Source of the DNA: Alopecurus myosuroides
Taxonomy: Eukaryota > Streptophyta > Magnoliopsida > Poales > Poaceae
Assembly: GCA_028641055.1 (NCBI GenBank)
Contig: CM054060.1
Coordinates: 235,876,833 to 235,940,832 of the forward strand
Direction: 5' to 3'
Length of the DNA: 64,000 nt
Shown: piece after piece, positions 46,267-56,160 of the stretch
Position numbering within the stretch: the first letter of the stretch is position 1
Layout of the letters: every line of letters begins with the position of its first letter
Notes under the pieces: generated by a model
The model's input: the letters and a program-made list of their open reading frames with translations, nothing else
The model's database searches: none
Told to the model about the DNA's origin: nothing
Program-made: the position numbers and the translations under genes

Positions 46267-46810
46267 TGTCGAAACATCGTACTAGAGTTCATAGACAGGG
46301 GTGCCATGAGTCTACGGGTAGAGACGTGGGGGGACGTGGTAGTATGACAACCAGGAACACCAATTTTACCCAGGTTCGGTACGGCGCAAATGGCGACGTT
46401 CCTACTCCTGCAATCTCACTAAATCAGGGCTGAAGCCTGAAGTATACAAAGTACAATGTGAGTAGGGCTTCGCTAACTTGTCGAGGATCAACTTCTCGGC
46501 GAGTTGGCTTCTAGCTAATTGTCTATGTCCTCTTCTCTCTCGTCCGACTTTATATAAATAGCCGGGTTAGGGCTTACAGAAAGGAAACCTAGAAGACTAC
46601 GAAAAGTATCTAACTTGGAAAGTAAGAATCTGCCTTCTACTCCAAGCCGCATCACTTTGGGCCGTGGTCCGGGTTCTTCTAGAATACGGCTTCTGCGTGT
46701 CAGCTTACTGGGCCGCCTAATGTACTATGGTCCATTACCAAAAGGCCACCCTGGTAATCCGGCTCTTTAGGACAATGTCGGATATACCCCTAATTGGTAC
46801 ATATCCGACA
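46267..46810 (-). repeat. 5' LTR of gypsy element 2
   Basis: Plus-strand ends TGTCGAAACATCG and CATATCCGACA, 544 bp. A minus-strand TATA box TATATAAAG lies at 46548-46556, upstream of the primer site, and should drive the genomic RNA. Confidence 0.92.
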
Positions 46811-46815
46811 GTGGC

Positions 46816-47396
46816 AATTCTCGGTGAAATCTATGTACGCGTATTTGTCTCGAGGGCCAATCTTAGCTCACTCCAAAGTCCTCTGGGTGGCAAGGATCCC
46901 GGTTAAGATCAAAATCTTTGCATGGCAGTTGCTTCAGGACAGGCTTCCTGCAGGGGCTTAGCTGGCAACGTAGCAGGGGCCTTCAGATGGGTTGTGCAAC
47001 CTGTGTGGCAACATAGATGCCGTGGATCATATCTTCTTATCGTGTTCCCTTGCACAATTTTCCTGGAGTGTCTTGCGGCAGGTCTTTGGGCATACCTGGT
47101 ACCCGAGGGGTGGGTTGCACTGGCTTACAGTCGTGCTTGACCTACCCACCTGTCACCGTAGTCTCGTTTGGCGTTTCTTCCTTGTGCAATATTGGACGCT
47201 GTGGACATTTAGAAATAAACCCGCTATGGAGGGAAAGATTATCCGCCATGCTACTGATATCATGTTCAAAACTGTCATCTTCTTGCAGCTGTGGATGCCA
47301 AAGCTGAAGGCTAAAGAGCAGTCCGAGACCCGTTCGGCCATTGAGGAGATCAAGAAGCTTCATCGCATGTGGGCGCCTCACGTCGGACCTATGTAG
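46816..47396 (+). pseudogene. LINE zinc-binding domain and C-terminus, right of element 2
   Basis: Continues the LINE frame from 33218 (QFSVKSMYAYLSRGP), then ARIPVKIKIFAWQLLQDRLPAG, a small lesion, and CNLCGNIDAVDHIFLSCSLAQFSW, the zf-RVT Cys/His cluster. The C-terminus (47000-47396) is open to its stop. Unlike the LINE at 28256, no RNase H follows. Confidence 0.86.
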
Positions 47397-47557
47397 ACTC
47401 GTGGTGTTCTTTGTGTGTTTTTGTGTCAGCCGCACTGTCTAGGCTTTCACCTGGTTTTATTTGGCGAAGATGTATGCCTCAGCAGTTGTATTAACTCTAT
47501 GTCGAACTTGTTCGCTATTTTAATTCAAGGTCGGCATAGTAATGCCTTTTATCTAAA

Positions 47558-47571
47558 AAAACGCCAGCAAA
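47558..47571. repeat. TSD of the LINE, right copy
   Basis: aaaacgccagcaaa, exact copy of 32860-32873. Confidence 0.9.
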
Positions 47572-47810
47572 ACTCATGCGATAGGTTTGCCGGCGTGATA
47601 AAAAAATTGTCGTCCCACAAAAGCATGTGGCCAGTTGCATTTTAACGATTCTTTTTCGCCATGCGCCCTTTCGTTGATCTTCCATGCTTTGGATCGGCTT
47701 CCTCATAGGCGAGCGCCTCTAACAGAGTCGCCACGACCAGCGCATTCTCGTCGTCGTCTGCAAGGCGGCCTCCTCTTTCAACATTTGACAAAATATAATC
47801 TCGTCGTCGC
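47572..47810 (-). pseudogene. N-terminus of the Harbinger transposase
   Basis: Reads MDSDDEIIFCQMLKEEAALQ from 47810, then after frameshifts PKHGRSTKGRMAKKNR and ITPANLSHEFCWRF, which continues directly at 32873 once the LINE is removed. The acidic start and the KHGGSKKGR-like motif are usual for plant Harbinger transposases. Confidence 0.82.
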
Positions 47811-48322
47811 TATCCATACTCTATTGGAAAAGAACGAAACATTAGCCGCAAGCCAGAGAAGTGAAACGGTGGTTCGCCGACCTATGTAAAACGGCGAACA
47901 CCTTATCTGCGAGGTGGCAGCGAGGAAGAGGCGGATCCAGATGAATGACCTGCGGCGGCGCACAAAACCAATGGGGAACAGCAGCGAGCGGCGGCAAATT
48001 GGTCTATGTCGTACGTGCTCAACTCCTGCGGGTAGATGGCGACGACAAGGGTGGCAGCGATGGTGTGAATCGCCAGCGAGAGGAAACAGCGGGCTATGTC
48101 GGCTTCTCTCTATGACGAGTGGCCCTCTCCCCCTGCCGGGTGGGCTGACTGGACAATATCCGGCACCCCCAGAAAGCCCCCCAAGTTTAGCGGGTGGGCT
48201 GGGGGTGCCGGTCATAAAATTGATGGGTGGACACCACTTGGGTGCTGCTATGGACATTTTTTTGTCTAAATCCCCAATTGGCCAAGGGAGGGAGCGTTTG
48301 GGAGGTGCCGGTGGAGATGCTT
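47811..48322. other. Non-coding right end of the Harbinger element
   Basis: 5' flank of the transposase gene followed by subterminal sequence (gtgggctgactggacaat..., ggggtgccggtcataaa) that reappears in the short derivative at 53150-53270, and the terminal inverted repeat. Confidence 0.7.
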
Positions 48323-48599
48323 GTCGTTCCATCATATTTTCGTTAGAAAGAAAGAGAAGCTATTCTTATTTTTTTTTGAAAAAGGAAAGAGAAGCTTTTG
48401 AAAGTGCATGGTACCCCCATGTGTGATTTTGGTAATTAATGACAATCCTTAAGGACTAATGTTTGTATTGAGATATTCTTGTAGGACATGTTCATATGAA
48501 TAGTTTGGAGTCCTTGTGTGTATCAAAGAAGATCATTTTATGTCCAAGATGATTCATGGGATTATTCAAAGATTTGGCACAGAAGCTTTTTCTCTGTCT

Positions 48600-49016
48600 A
48601 GTGGTAGTACCGGGTTTTGCAGTGGTAGTACCGCTCCTCGTGGAGTTGTACTGCTTCAACACGCCTGGTACACTTGAAACAGCGGTAGTATCGCGGTGTG
48701 TACCGGCTCCTCCCAGGAGCGGTACTACCGCTGGAGGTACCTCTAGCAAAGAAAAGGACACATACATCCCACCGGTACCAAGGCGGTACCGGCATAGTAT
48801 TACCGCTGTACCAAGGCGGTACCGGCATAGTATTACCGCCACTTCTTAAATTATTTGGGCCAGCAGTAGTACCCATGCCGGTTACGGTAGTACAGTTACT
48901 AGAGCTTCGCAGTACTTCTTCCATGGCACCGCTGAGCACCAGTGTGCAGTACACTGGGTACCACTGAGATGTTATTGACGGTAGTACTGTTGTGTGCAAT
49001 GGTAGTACCGTTGTGC
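48600..49016 (+). repeat. Cluster of GGTA-N-TACC near-palindromes with a 33 bp tandem duplication
   Basis: At least ten variants of cggtagtaccg, an odd-length palindrome around one central base, occur in both orientations (for example 48600, 48622, 48681, 48721, 48985, 49001). Positions 48775-48840 are a 33 bp unit repeated twice (gtaccaaggcggtaccggca...). Confidence 0.85.
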
Positions 49017-50079
49017 TGTTAAGCTTACTGCTTGTATGTCTTGAAGAACAAGATGGAGTGGTCATTCATGTCTATCTTCAATACATCAACATTATGGATA
49101 AAGAAAATAAAAGATACAAGGTTAATCAAGCTTATGATCAACACACAAAGCTACAAGATATACCTAGTGGGATTATGTATCTCGCGGTATGGTAAGAAAT
49201 TGTCCATATAGCTTTGTGAACTAACCCATGATTTGTGTGTGTGTGGCATTTCTATATGTGGTTAGGTATCTTTCCATGGGCATGCATCAAAAGAAAGATT
49301 TCACATAGCCCATGGTCGATGACGTCAAAGTGGTGTTCGTCATCAATCTTGAAGTGGAAGCTCAAGATAAGCGTCTCGATGAAATCATATGCTTGATGTT
49401 TGCCACCCATTTGGAGATTGTGGCCATATAAAGATTTGCCATAAATGGTCTCTCCCATAATGGTGTATGGGGGAGCAATTTGCAAGTCTTCATCAAGCGG
49501 AGCATGTGCTAGTAAGCACGGTCAAGAAAGGAGATCCAACTTGAGAGAGTCAAGATCGTCATCATCTAGCTCAAGTGGAATGCTCAAGTCAAAGGTATAA
49601 TCTTGATAGATTTTCTATTTTACCGGTCTCATACTTTTGTGGAGACCTGGTTATAGGATCGGTAGTCGTACTATCAAGAGGGTTCTCGAGTGAGTAACTT
49701 GATCACATATTTGTGGAGAGCTCAAACCTTTGCATACTTGGCATATTATCTTTCTTGGTTCTTATTTGGCTTTTATCTCTTTGGTTTTTGGTGCTTGTCG
49801 TGATCTTCATGACAAGTCCAAGTTAGTCAAAAAACAGTATTCGTATGGAACACTTATTGAGTTTTTGATGTTGAAGGTTTTCCCGGCTGTTCTTTCTAGA
49901 GTCAGTATAACCTTTCCAAGTTTGGTTTTATGTTTCATTGTTATACAATGATGCTTCTCTACGGTATCTTGTAGAGCTTGTCGTTGCGATTTCAATGAGC
50001 CTAAGATCTTCAAAAATGGAGTTCGAATGCAAAATTTGTGACAATTTTGTATCGGGTTTCCGGCAGATTTATTTCCAGC

Positions 50080-50175
50080 GGTAGTACTGGTCCAGTACCG
50101 CACAAGTACCGCCTAAACCGGTACTGCAACGCCCTGTAGCGGTAGTACCGCTGGGCCTGGCAGTAGTACCGCTTC
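50080..50175 (+). repeat. Second cluster of GGTAGTACC motifs
   Basis: Four to five further copies (cggtagtactgg, cggtactgc, cggtagtaccgctgg, cagtagtaccgct) lie about 1.1 kb from the first cluster, just upstream of the TATA-like site. Confidence 0.8.
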
Positions 50176-51183
50176 TGAGCGTGTTTTTCACATAACGGTC
50201 ACTTCTTGGGTCACATATTTAAGGGGGTCTTCTTCCCCATTGACCCCTAGACTGCCAAACATGTTTCCCCCTCTCTTCCCACCATTGTTGACCTTGGAAA
50301 CCTTACCTCTTTCTAAATCCCTCCTATGATTCTTGGATATCTATGAGGGAGAAGTTAGAGGAGATCTAGATCCACATTTCCACCAATCCATCTTTCCTCT
50401 TTGTGAGGGGAACTTAGTGAATTTAGATCTTGGAGTTCCTGGTGTTTCTCATCCTTTGTCTCCCTCTCGTATTACCCCATAAGCATTTGTTTCTTTGTTG
50501 GAATTTGAAAGTGAAGGATTTGAACACTTGTGTTCTTTCCATTTGTATCGGTTGCATCGGTTTGCTCTCTCCACGAGGATTTAGTTTGTGAGCTTGTTAC
50601 TCTTGGGTCTTGGACCCTAGACGACTTGTGGTGTTCTTGGGAGCCTCCAATTGTGTTGTGGATGCGTGCCCCAAAATAGTGGTGACATCGAGAGGCTCTA
50701 ATTAAGTCAATTTGCAAAAAAAAACTCAAATTAAGTTGTGGATGCGTGGCTCGAGATTGAAGATTTCCAATAGTGGAAGGTGAACTAGGCCTTTGTGGCG
50801 AGGTCCATCGGAGAATAGGATGAGCCCTTAGTGGCGTTGAGTAGGCCTCTTGTGGCGAGCTCACGCCACTCCAACAAGACGTACTCCCCTCAAAAGTAGG
50901 AACTCGGGAATACATCATCGTCTCCACGTGTCTCAGTTATTTCTATACCCGAGCTATTTACTTATGCAATTTACATTGCGATAGCCTTAGTGCTTGAAGG
51001 CATATATCTTGCTATCACCTTGCTGCTTTTCTTACTTAACATAACTTTTTGGTGCACATAGTTGATCCTAGAATATTTAGGTTGTGTGCGTGTTAATTTA
51101 TACACCTAATTTATTTCCGTATTTAGCAAGTCTTATCCGGAAAAAAATTAAACGTCTATTCACCCCCCCTCCCTCTAGGCGAC

Positions 51184-52691
51184 TGATGACCCAAAAGTAT
51201 AGGGGGTGTATCATAGTACTTTCGATAAATAAGAGTGTCGAACCCAACGAGGAGCAAAATGTGTTGACAAGCAGGTTGGATAGAGGATTCACTGTAAATA
51301 CTAGCAAACAGGTTTTTGGAGGTTTTTGATATAGCAGTTAAATAAAGTGGGAGTAAATAAAGTGCGGTAAATAATATTACAGCGAGTGGCCCAATCATTT
51401 TTAGTGCAAAGGACAAGCCGGCTGTATTACTTATGACTATCAAACGTTCTCGAGGAAAGATGGGAATTTCGTCAAGTGTTTTCGCTTCATTACGGTTGAT
51501 TAATATCCATTGGTTCGTGAAGTGTTGTGTGGGTGAACCTATGCTAATGCACCGCCCAACTAGGACTAATACATACTTGTGATTATACCCCTCGTAAGCA
51601 TCCGCAAATACAACAAAGTAATTATAAACGAACCACAGCCTTAAACTCCGGGATTCTACGCTCCCTCGTGCATTGGTTTCCTAACTGGGGTTTAGGTTTC
51701 TGTGACTCCGGCAAACCCACAGATAGTAGCCAAATACACAATGCATCCTCCTAGGCCCATAAAGGTGAAATATCATGTAGTCGATGTTCACATGACACCA
51801 CTAGAAGAATAACACCACAACTTAAATACCGAACCACGAGATATTACTTCAATATAACTTCACTACTAACATCATGACTTCTCTCATATCCTCAAGAACT
51901 AAACAAACTACTCACAAGACATCATATGGATCATAATCAGAGGTGATATAATGGATGATAACAATCTGGTCATAAAGTGCTAACATCGATGAATCTCACA
52001 AACATCAACTACTAACAAGTAATCCATACCGGGAGATAGATCTAATGTAAAACAATGATAAGAGCCCCTAATTTTTACAGCGGGATGACGGTGGATGATG
52101 AGGGTGATGGTGCTGGTGATGAGGATGATGATGACGATGATCCCGATGAAGCCCGGAGTGATGACGGTGACGATGGCGGTGATTTCCCCTCTCTAGAGAA
52201 ATTTCCCCGGCAGATTTCTCCCTGCCAGAGAGCTTTTCTCTCTCGGGTGTTTTCCGCCCCGAAGCGGCGGCGGAATAATTCTTCGATGATGGTATGGGAC
52301 TTAGTGTTCTCTGGGGGCCAAGCACGCGAAAGATATCCCCCAAGGTGGGCCAGGGTGGCCACACCACCTGGTGGCACGACCAAGGGGGGGCGCGCCACCT
52401 CATGGTGTGAGCCCCTGGTGCCCCCCCCCCCCTCTGGCTCCCCTTCTGGCTGGACTCCTCCGCTGAACTTCTAAGACACCCCCGGTGTCCCCCTTCTTCT
52501 TCTGATCTTCTGAAATATGGTATCTCGATGGTGCTTTTTCCATCAGATTTCTGGTCCGGGTGTTTATTCTCCAAAAATTATGAAACATGCAAAATAAGAT
52601 AAATAACATAACGGATGCATCATAACATGAAATATATCAATGAATAACAAAAAATAACAATATAAAACGGTGATGCAAAATGGACGTATCA
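51184..52691 (-). mobile_element. Athila-type gypsy solo LTR
   Basis: 1508 bp. On the minus strand it starts TGATACGTCCATTTTGCATC and ends TATACTTTTGGGTCATCA, a start I recognise from abundant Triticeae Athila-lineage LTRs. The perfect TSD gcgac flanks it (51179-51183, 52692-52696). A GAT-rich simple-sequence stretch at 52084-52160 and a run of C at 52421-52432 give spurious ORFs on both strands. Confidence 0.88.
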
Positions 52692-52716
52692 GCGACATCA
52701 TTGTCTGTTCAGCTTT

Positions 52717-52822
52717 TTATTATTCTCGGTTTCTGCTTTATTATTATTATTATTTCAAATAGGGTTTTTATATATTGGTGCATACTACCTTAGGTTTATT
52801 AAATGGTTTGACACCGCTAAGA
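52717..52822. other. Short AT-rich flank with TTA microsatellite
   Basis: ttattattattattattt near 52739-52755, no coding potential. Confidence 0.6.
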
Positions 52823-53350
52823 AGAGCATCTCTACCGGCATCCATTTATTTTATGTCCGGCACCAGCCAACGGAACCCTCTTGGGGGCGACGGACTCATG
52901 TCCGTAAATTTGGTGGGCGTCGCCCACAGTGGCACCCTCTAAACAAAAAAAGGTAAAAACTTTGAACGCGAAAATTTAATTAAAAATTGCAAATTTCATT
53001 CAATATTTAAAATATTTTACATAATTTGAATGAAATTTTCTCACGGCGGTCGTCTAACCTTAACCCTAGCTACTCCAAGGCGAGCGGCATTAATGCGAAC
53101 CGGCCTCCTGCACAGCGTATTTACTCACGCCCTTCCCGAATTCTCAGTATGACGAGCGGGCCACTCCTGTTAGTGGGCTGACTAGACAATGTCCAGCGCT
53201 CCAGGAAGACAGCTAAATTTGGCGGTGGGTTGGGATACCGGACACAAATTTAATGTGTGGGCACGTTTTGGGGATGCCTTTTTATTTTTTTTTATTTTTT
53301 CGGACCTCAATATGCCATCGGGGCCGTTTGGGGTGCGGTGGAGATGCTCT
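52823..53350. mobile_element. Short non-autonomous Harbinger derivative (528 bp)
   Basis: Terminal inverted repeats agagcatctctaccggc and, at the other end, agagcatctccaccgc. 3 bp TSD aga on both sides (52820-52822, 53351-53353). Both ends resemble the Harbinger element at 31536-48322, including gtccgta-atttagtgggtgtcg on the left and gggctgact-gacaat on the right. The transposase is missing. Confidence 0.82.
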
Positions 53351-53387
53351 AGATAAGCATAGCCTGATAAAAAAACATGAGATATGA

Positions 53388-53658
53388 TTTTTTTTTTGAG
53401 AAACACAGTATAAACGCAAGCGTTCATATACACACGAATACACCCTCACCCCTATGAACACACACGCACACCCTACCCCTATGAGCACCTCCGAGAAACT
53501 GAGCCGACGACTCTTGAGATTGACGAAGTCACCACAAGCGTCTCGCTATCGACGGGAACGTCGTCTCCCACTAAAAATTCCGACTAAATACAACACACAC
53601 GTGTCAAGTCTGAGGTTTGGACTCTGGTGGGCTGGAGGTACAACCACCCTCCTAACTA
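53388..53658 (-). mobile_element. SINE-like insertion (Au-SINE-like)
   Basis: Starts on the plus strand with a T-run and ends in a tRNA-like part (ggactctggtgggctgg...ctaacta), so the element reads on the minus strand with an A-tail. It is bounded by a 26 bp imperfect TSD (53362-53387 and 53659-53684, two mismatches). The tccgagaaactgagccgacg block is one I recognise from grass SINE-like repeats. 271 bp is longer than a simple Au SINE. Confidence 0.65.
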
Positions 53659-53747
53659 GGCTGATAAAAAAACACGAGATATGAAAAATAAACTTAAGCA
53701 GTAAGAAGTGTATGCGAGGCACCAGGCGCAGACTGGGACATCACGTT

Positions 53748-54520
53748 GGGATTTGGTTAACCATTTATTTTTCGGTTTCGAACCTAATTAACCATTTTGT
53801 GTAAAGGGACCAAATAGGTTAACCATTAGGTTATTAAGGCTATAAATGGTTAACTGTTGGTTATTAAGGTTTGAACCATTTTTTTTAACTTTATGCAATG
53901 ATGGTACTTTGCTATTTGGCAAACGTTACGTGATTAGAAGTATATAATATTTTCATTAGCTTTTAACGAACACCAACTATATTAATTGACCAGTCACCAA
54001 CTCCCAATATTGACACTGAAAAATCAGAAAGAGAGCCGATACTCCTCCACACAGCACTAGTAGTACGTGAAGTGCAGCAGCACGACAAGTATTAGGACAC
54101 ATCTCTCTGGCCTCACCGCATCCAAGGCAAGCAGTACTAACACATTTTTCATCGCATCCATAGAAAACCGTATCGGCAGCGTCCATGAAGGCATTGGCAG
54201 TGACCATGGGGCAGTTAGGTGCTAGCTCTTGCACAGAAGCACGAAGTCTTAGGCGGGAGGCGGCTCCACTGGCCGTCCAGAAAACGCGACACGATATCAC
54301 GAGAGAAGAAGGCGCATGCTGTCAAATGGCTCTTTCGCACGCGGAAGCATCACTCGGTAAACATGTATAGGTGCGGGAATAAATTCGCGACGGGATAACC
54401 TTTGATTAATTTGGATCGAACCTAAATAATCTAATGGATTTTTAGGTTAACCATTAGGACCATTGGGTTCTTTTTTAGGTTAGGTTAAATTAACCATCGG
54501 TTAAACAGGAACCAAGTCCC
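53748..54520. mobile_element. Possible DNA transposon carrying a Cys-rich ORF
   Basis: gggatttggtt at 53748-53758 and aaccaagtccc at 54510-54520 are inverted repeats with one mismatch. Subterminal regions on both sides share ggttaaccattagg and related units, a layout seen in hAT-like elements. No clear TSD, so the boundaries are tentative. Confidence 0.35.
53977..54270 (-). other. Cys-rich reading frame of unknown nature
   Basis: The minus-strand frame reads APNCPMVTANAFMDAADT-VFYGCDEKCVSTACLGCGEAREMCPNTCRAAALH, then a hydrophobic segment. Cys spacing is C-x3-C-x4-C-x2-C-x6-C-x3-C; the outer pairs fit the CxxxC...CxxxC pattern of small plant Cys-rich proteins. The first ATG in frame is internal and no clean signal peptide joins it. 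Not recognised. It may be a captured gene fragment in the surrounding repeat. Confidence 0.3.
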
Positions 54521-54546
54521 GGTTTTACTGGGACATAAGGTCATCT

Positions 54547-54695
54547 CCTGCGGGGCTGCTCATTTGCCCCGGACAGGCCGGATTTGAGCAGGCCCGGACA
54601 AAACGAGGCCCCTGCGGGGCTGCTCAACCCTCGCCTGGGTCCGTGGCTGCTCAAACCCAGACCAAATTTGGTCCAGATTTGAGCAGCCCGCGGAC
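54547..54695. repeat. GC-rich direct and inverted repeats, hairpin-like
   Basis: cctgcggggctgctca occurs at about 54547 and 54611, and its inverted form tttgagcagcccgcgg near 54678, so the 150 bp can fold back. It resembles short MITE-like units common upstream of grass genes. Boundaries unclear. Confidence 0.45.
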
Positions 54696-54699
54696 GGAA

Positions 54700-55053
54700 A
54701 ATGGACGCGCGCGCGCGGCCGCGTCAGCGCTCGGTCAAAGGGAGTGGCCCGCCGGTCAGTGACCGTGGCGACGGCTCGCCTCCCCCACCGGTCCTATTAA
54801 ATGGTACTGCGGCCATGCGTCCTCCCCCACGCGCACCAGTCCCCACACTTCCACCGCCCCCTCACTCTCCTCTCTCCACTCTCCTCGCCTCCCTCGCCGG
54901 CGGCCGCGAAAACCCTAGCCGCGCCATGGGCCGTAGCTGGCTGAACTAGGGGAAGGCCTGTGCGTCCACCCCGCGTTCGCCGTGGACAGTCCCCATTGGG
55001 ACACCTGGTTCACGGACGAACACGACCTGCGCCGCAGGTCGTACTTCGGGGCG
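54700..55053 (+). other. GC-rich gene-start-like sequence cut by gypsy element 3
   Basis: CpG-rich, with a possible TATA (tattaaat, 54796-54803), a CT-rich leader, aaaccctagccgcgcc and an ATG in good context at 54925 (MGRSWLN-stop). In another frame from 54937 the sequence reads LAELGEGLCVHPAFAVDSPHWDTWF... to the LTR border. A frameshift near 54945 would join ATG and this frame. It could be the first exon of a host gene or of another repeat. I do not recognise the protein. Confidence 0.35.
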
Positions 55054-55517
55054 TGTCGTGGGATGATCACGGCAGATGTTACCAGAGGTAACCGATCTTG
55101 GGGCAAGTCGACACAGGTATTTGGGAGAGGGTTTAGCTCGAAGGAAAACATGATGATAAGCGATCTTGGAATCAGCACTCAACTCGCCGAGTCTCGAATA
55201 TAGCTCTCGATTTATACTGGATACTCGATAACAGGCAATACGATTATGTCGTGAATCTCTGTCAAACCAAGCCTAGGGGCCGGCTTATAAGGCACCCGTA
55301 CCCCCCCTTGGCTTGCCCTCCAAGGCGCAGCTTGAATCATATCCGAACTCTACTTACAAACCCTAGCTTTTCTTACCGCAACCCACAATCCGGGTTACGA
55401 GGCCTACAAACTTTGAGCCTTCCAGAAGTTTCTTTATCCTTAGCCGGATCCCGCGCATCGTCCTTTGGGCCGGGTTACACCTTGGAGTTGGCCTACCGGG
55501 TTACTATCCCCCCATCA
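55054..55517 (-). repeat. 3' LTR of gypsy element 3
   Basis: The right border is clear: ...CCCCCATCA followed by gtagtccccag, the purine tract in reverse. The left border at TGTCGTGGGATGATC is inferred from its resemblance to the TGTCGA start of elements 1 and 2 and would give a 464 bp LTR. Preceding bases gggcg would be the TSD, not verifiable here. Confidence 0.7.
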
Positions 55518-55519
55518 GT

Positions 55520-55528
55520 AGTCCCCAG
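55520..55528 (-). promoter_or_regulatory. Polypurine tract of element 3
   Basis: Minus strand ctggggac just before the TG that opens the 3' LTR. Confidence 0.6.
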
Positions 55529-55905
55529 AATAGCTTGGGCTTCCTGGATTCCTCCTAGAAGCGCTGGCTATTCCCTGCAAGAATATCAGACGTACCAATT
55601 CAAGTAGGCCGGGTTAGATTTCTTCGATAAACAGTCAGGCCCAACTCCACGGTGACCATATAGTAACTCGGCCTTTTCCGAATCCATCGCTCATCTCCTC
55701 GGGAAAATACCCTGGTAACGATATTGAAGACCCATCTTACTTTGCTTGTTTAACCCATCCGATAACCACAAAAAAGATACGCCTTACGTCCATTCTGAAA
55801 ATCTCGCCTAACCTCTTGACGCATACCTCGGAAAATCCGGGCGGATGCGATTTTATCCGTAATTCCCGGCTCTCGTCCGTTGGCCTAGGTTTACCCTCCC
55901 GCGCC

Positions 55906-55915
55906 CTATAAATAG
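55906..55915 (+). promoter_or_regulatory. TATA box of the antisense gene, element 3
   Basis: ctataaatag, identical to the site in element 2 (34150-34159), about 0.4 kb from the LTR. Transcription would start near 55940, giving a leader interrupted by a 511 bp intron. Confidence 0.75.
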
Positions 55916-56160
55916 GCACTTAAGGATTAACCTAATCCCAACGGCTCATTCCTCCTTCTTCTTCCCTTTGCTTTCGTGCTCGAATCCACAGGGCGCCTCC
56001 ACAGAGACCTCGTGCTCGCCCGCGGATCCAACTCGCCGCAGTTCGTCCCGCACCCCCGTCGAACTTATTCACCGCGCCCGTGAGCATCTGGCCAACCGTC
56101 GCAAGGAAGTATCCATTGCGCGCTATCTATCACCGCCGCGCACCGCTCCAATCTTCTCCG

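Larger units (their letters stand above)
33219..46810 (-). mobile_element. Tat-lineage gypsy element 2 with antisense gene and copia solo LTR inside
   Basis: LTRs at 33219-33762 and 46267-46810, both 544 bp. TSDs gaggc (33214-33218) and gtggc (46811-46815), one mismatch. Removing the element restores a continuous LINE frame (EASR-QFSV). From right to left: 5' LTR, primer site, gag, protease, RT, two RNase H domains, integrase, spacer; then a plus-strand gene at 35662-38763 with its promoter, and the 3' LTR. The LTRs differ by about two dozen substitutions, so it is older than the copia and large-LTR insertions. Coding regions are damaged. Confidence 0.93.
32874..47557 (+). mobile_element. 5'-truncated LINE inside the Harbinger transposase gene, itself split by gypsy element 2
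   Basis: Parts 32874-33218 and 46816-47557 (plus strand). A 14 bp TSD flanks it. The 3' end is an A-run at about 47555-47557, merging with the TSD. The ORF ends at 47396, leaving a 3' UTR of about 160 bp. Confidence 0.88.
31536..48322 (-). mobile_element. PIF/Harbinger DNA transposon, interrupted by nested insertions
   Basis: Ends are agagcatcttcacgggcacc on the left and ggtgccggtggagatgctt on the right, inverted repeats with a few mismatches. Without the LINE and its duplicated target the element is about 2.1 kb (31536-32873 plus 47572-48322), a size that fits one transposase gene on the minus strand. The TSD is no longer recognisable. A 528 bp element at 52823-53350 shares both ends and subterminal sequence. 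Confidence 0.82.
48399..52711 (+). mobile_element. Unclassified 2.8 kb solo LTR with palindromic repeat clusters, containing a second solo LTR
   Basis: Starts TGAAAGTGCATGG and ends ...GTCTGTTCA, flanked by a perfect 5 bp TSD gcttt (48394-48398, 52712-52716). Without the nested LTR it is 2800 bp. No primer site, internal domain or second LTR was seen. A TATA-like catatttaagg lies at 50212-50222. The right end carries ccccccctccctctaggcgac, a purine-tract-like run in reverse. Two clusters of a GGTAGTACC motif lie at 48600-49016 and 50080-50175. Confidence 0.75.

Noticed and set aside
47914..48426. Plus-strand frame of 170 codons as a gene
   Set aside because: It crosses the Harbinger terminal inverted repeat and the start of the next element, so it is a chance frame.
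48600..49016. CRISPR-like array of short repeats
   Set aside because: Motifs are irregularly spaced, in both orientations and variable, in plant DNA inside an LTR-like element.
52068..52574. Histidine- and Asp-rich frames of 107-168 codons
   Set aside because: They come from a GAT-rich simple-sequence stretch and a C-run inside the Athila-type solo LTR.
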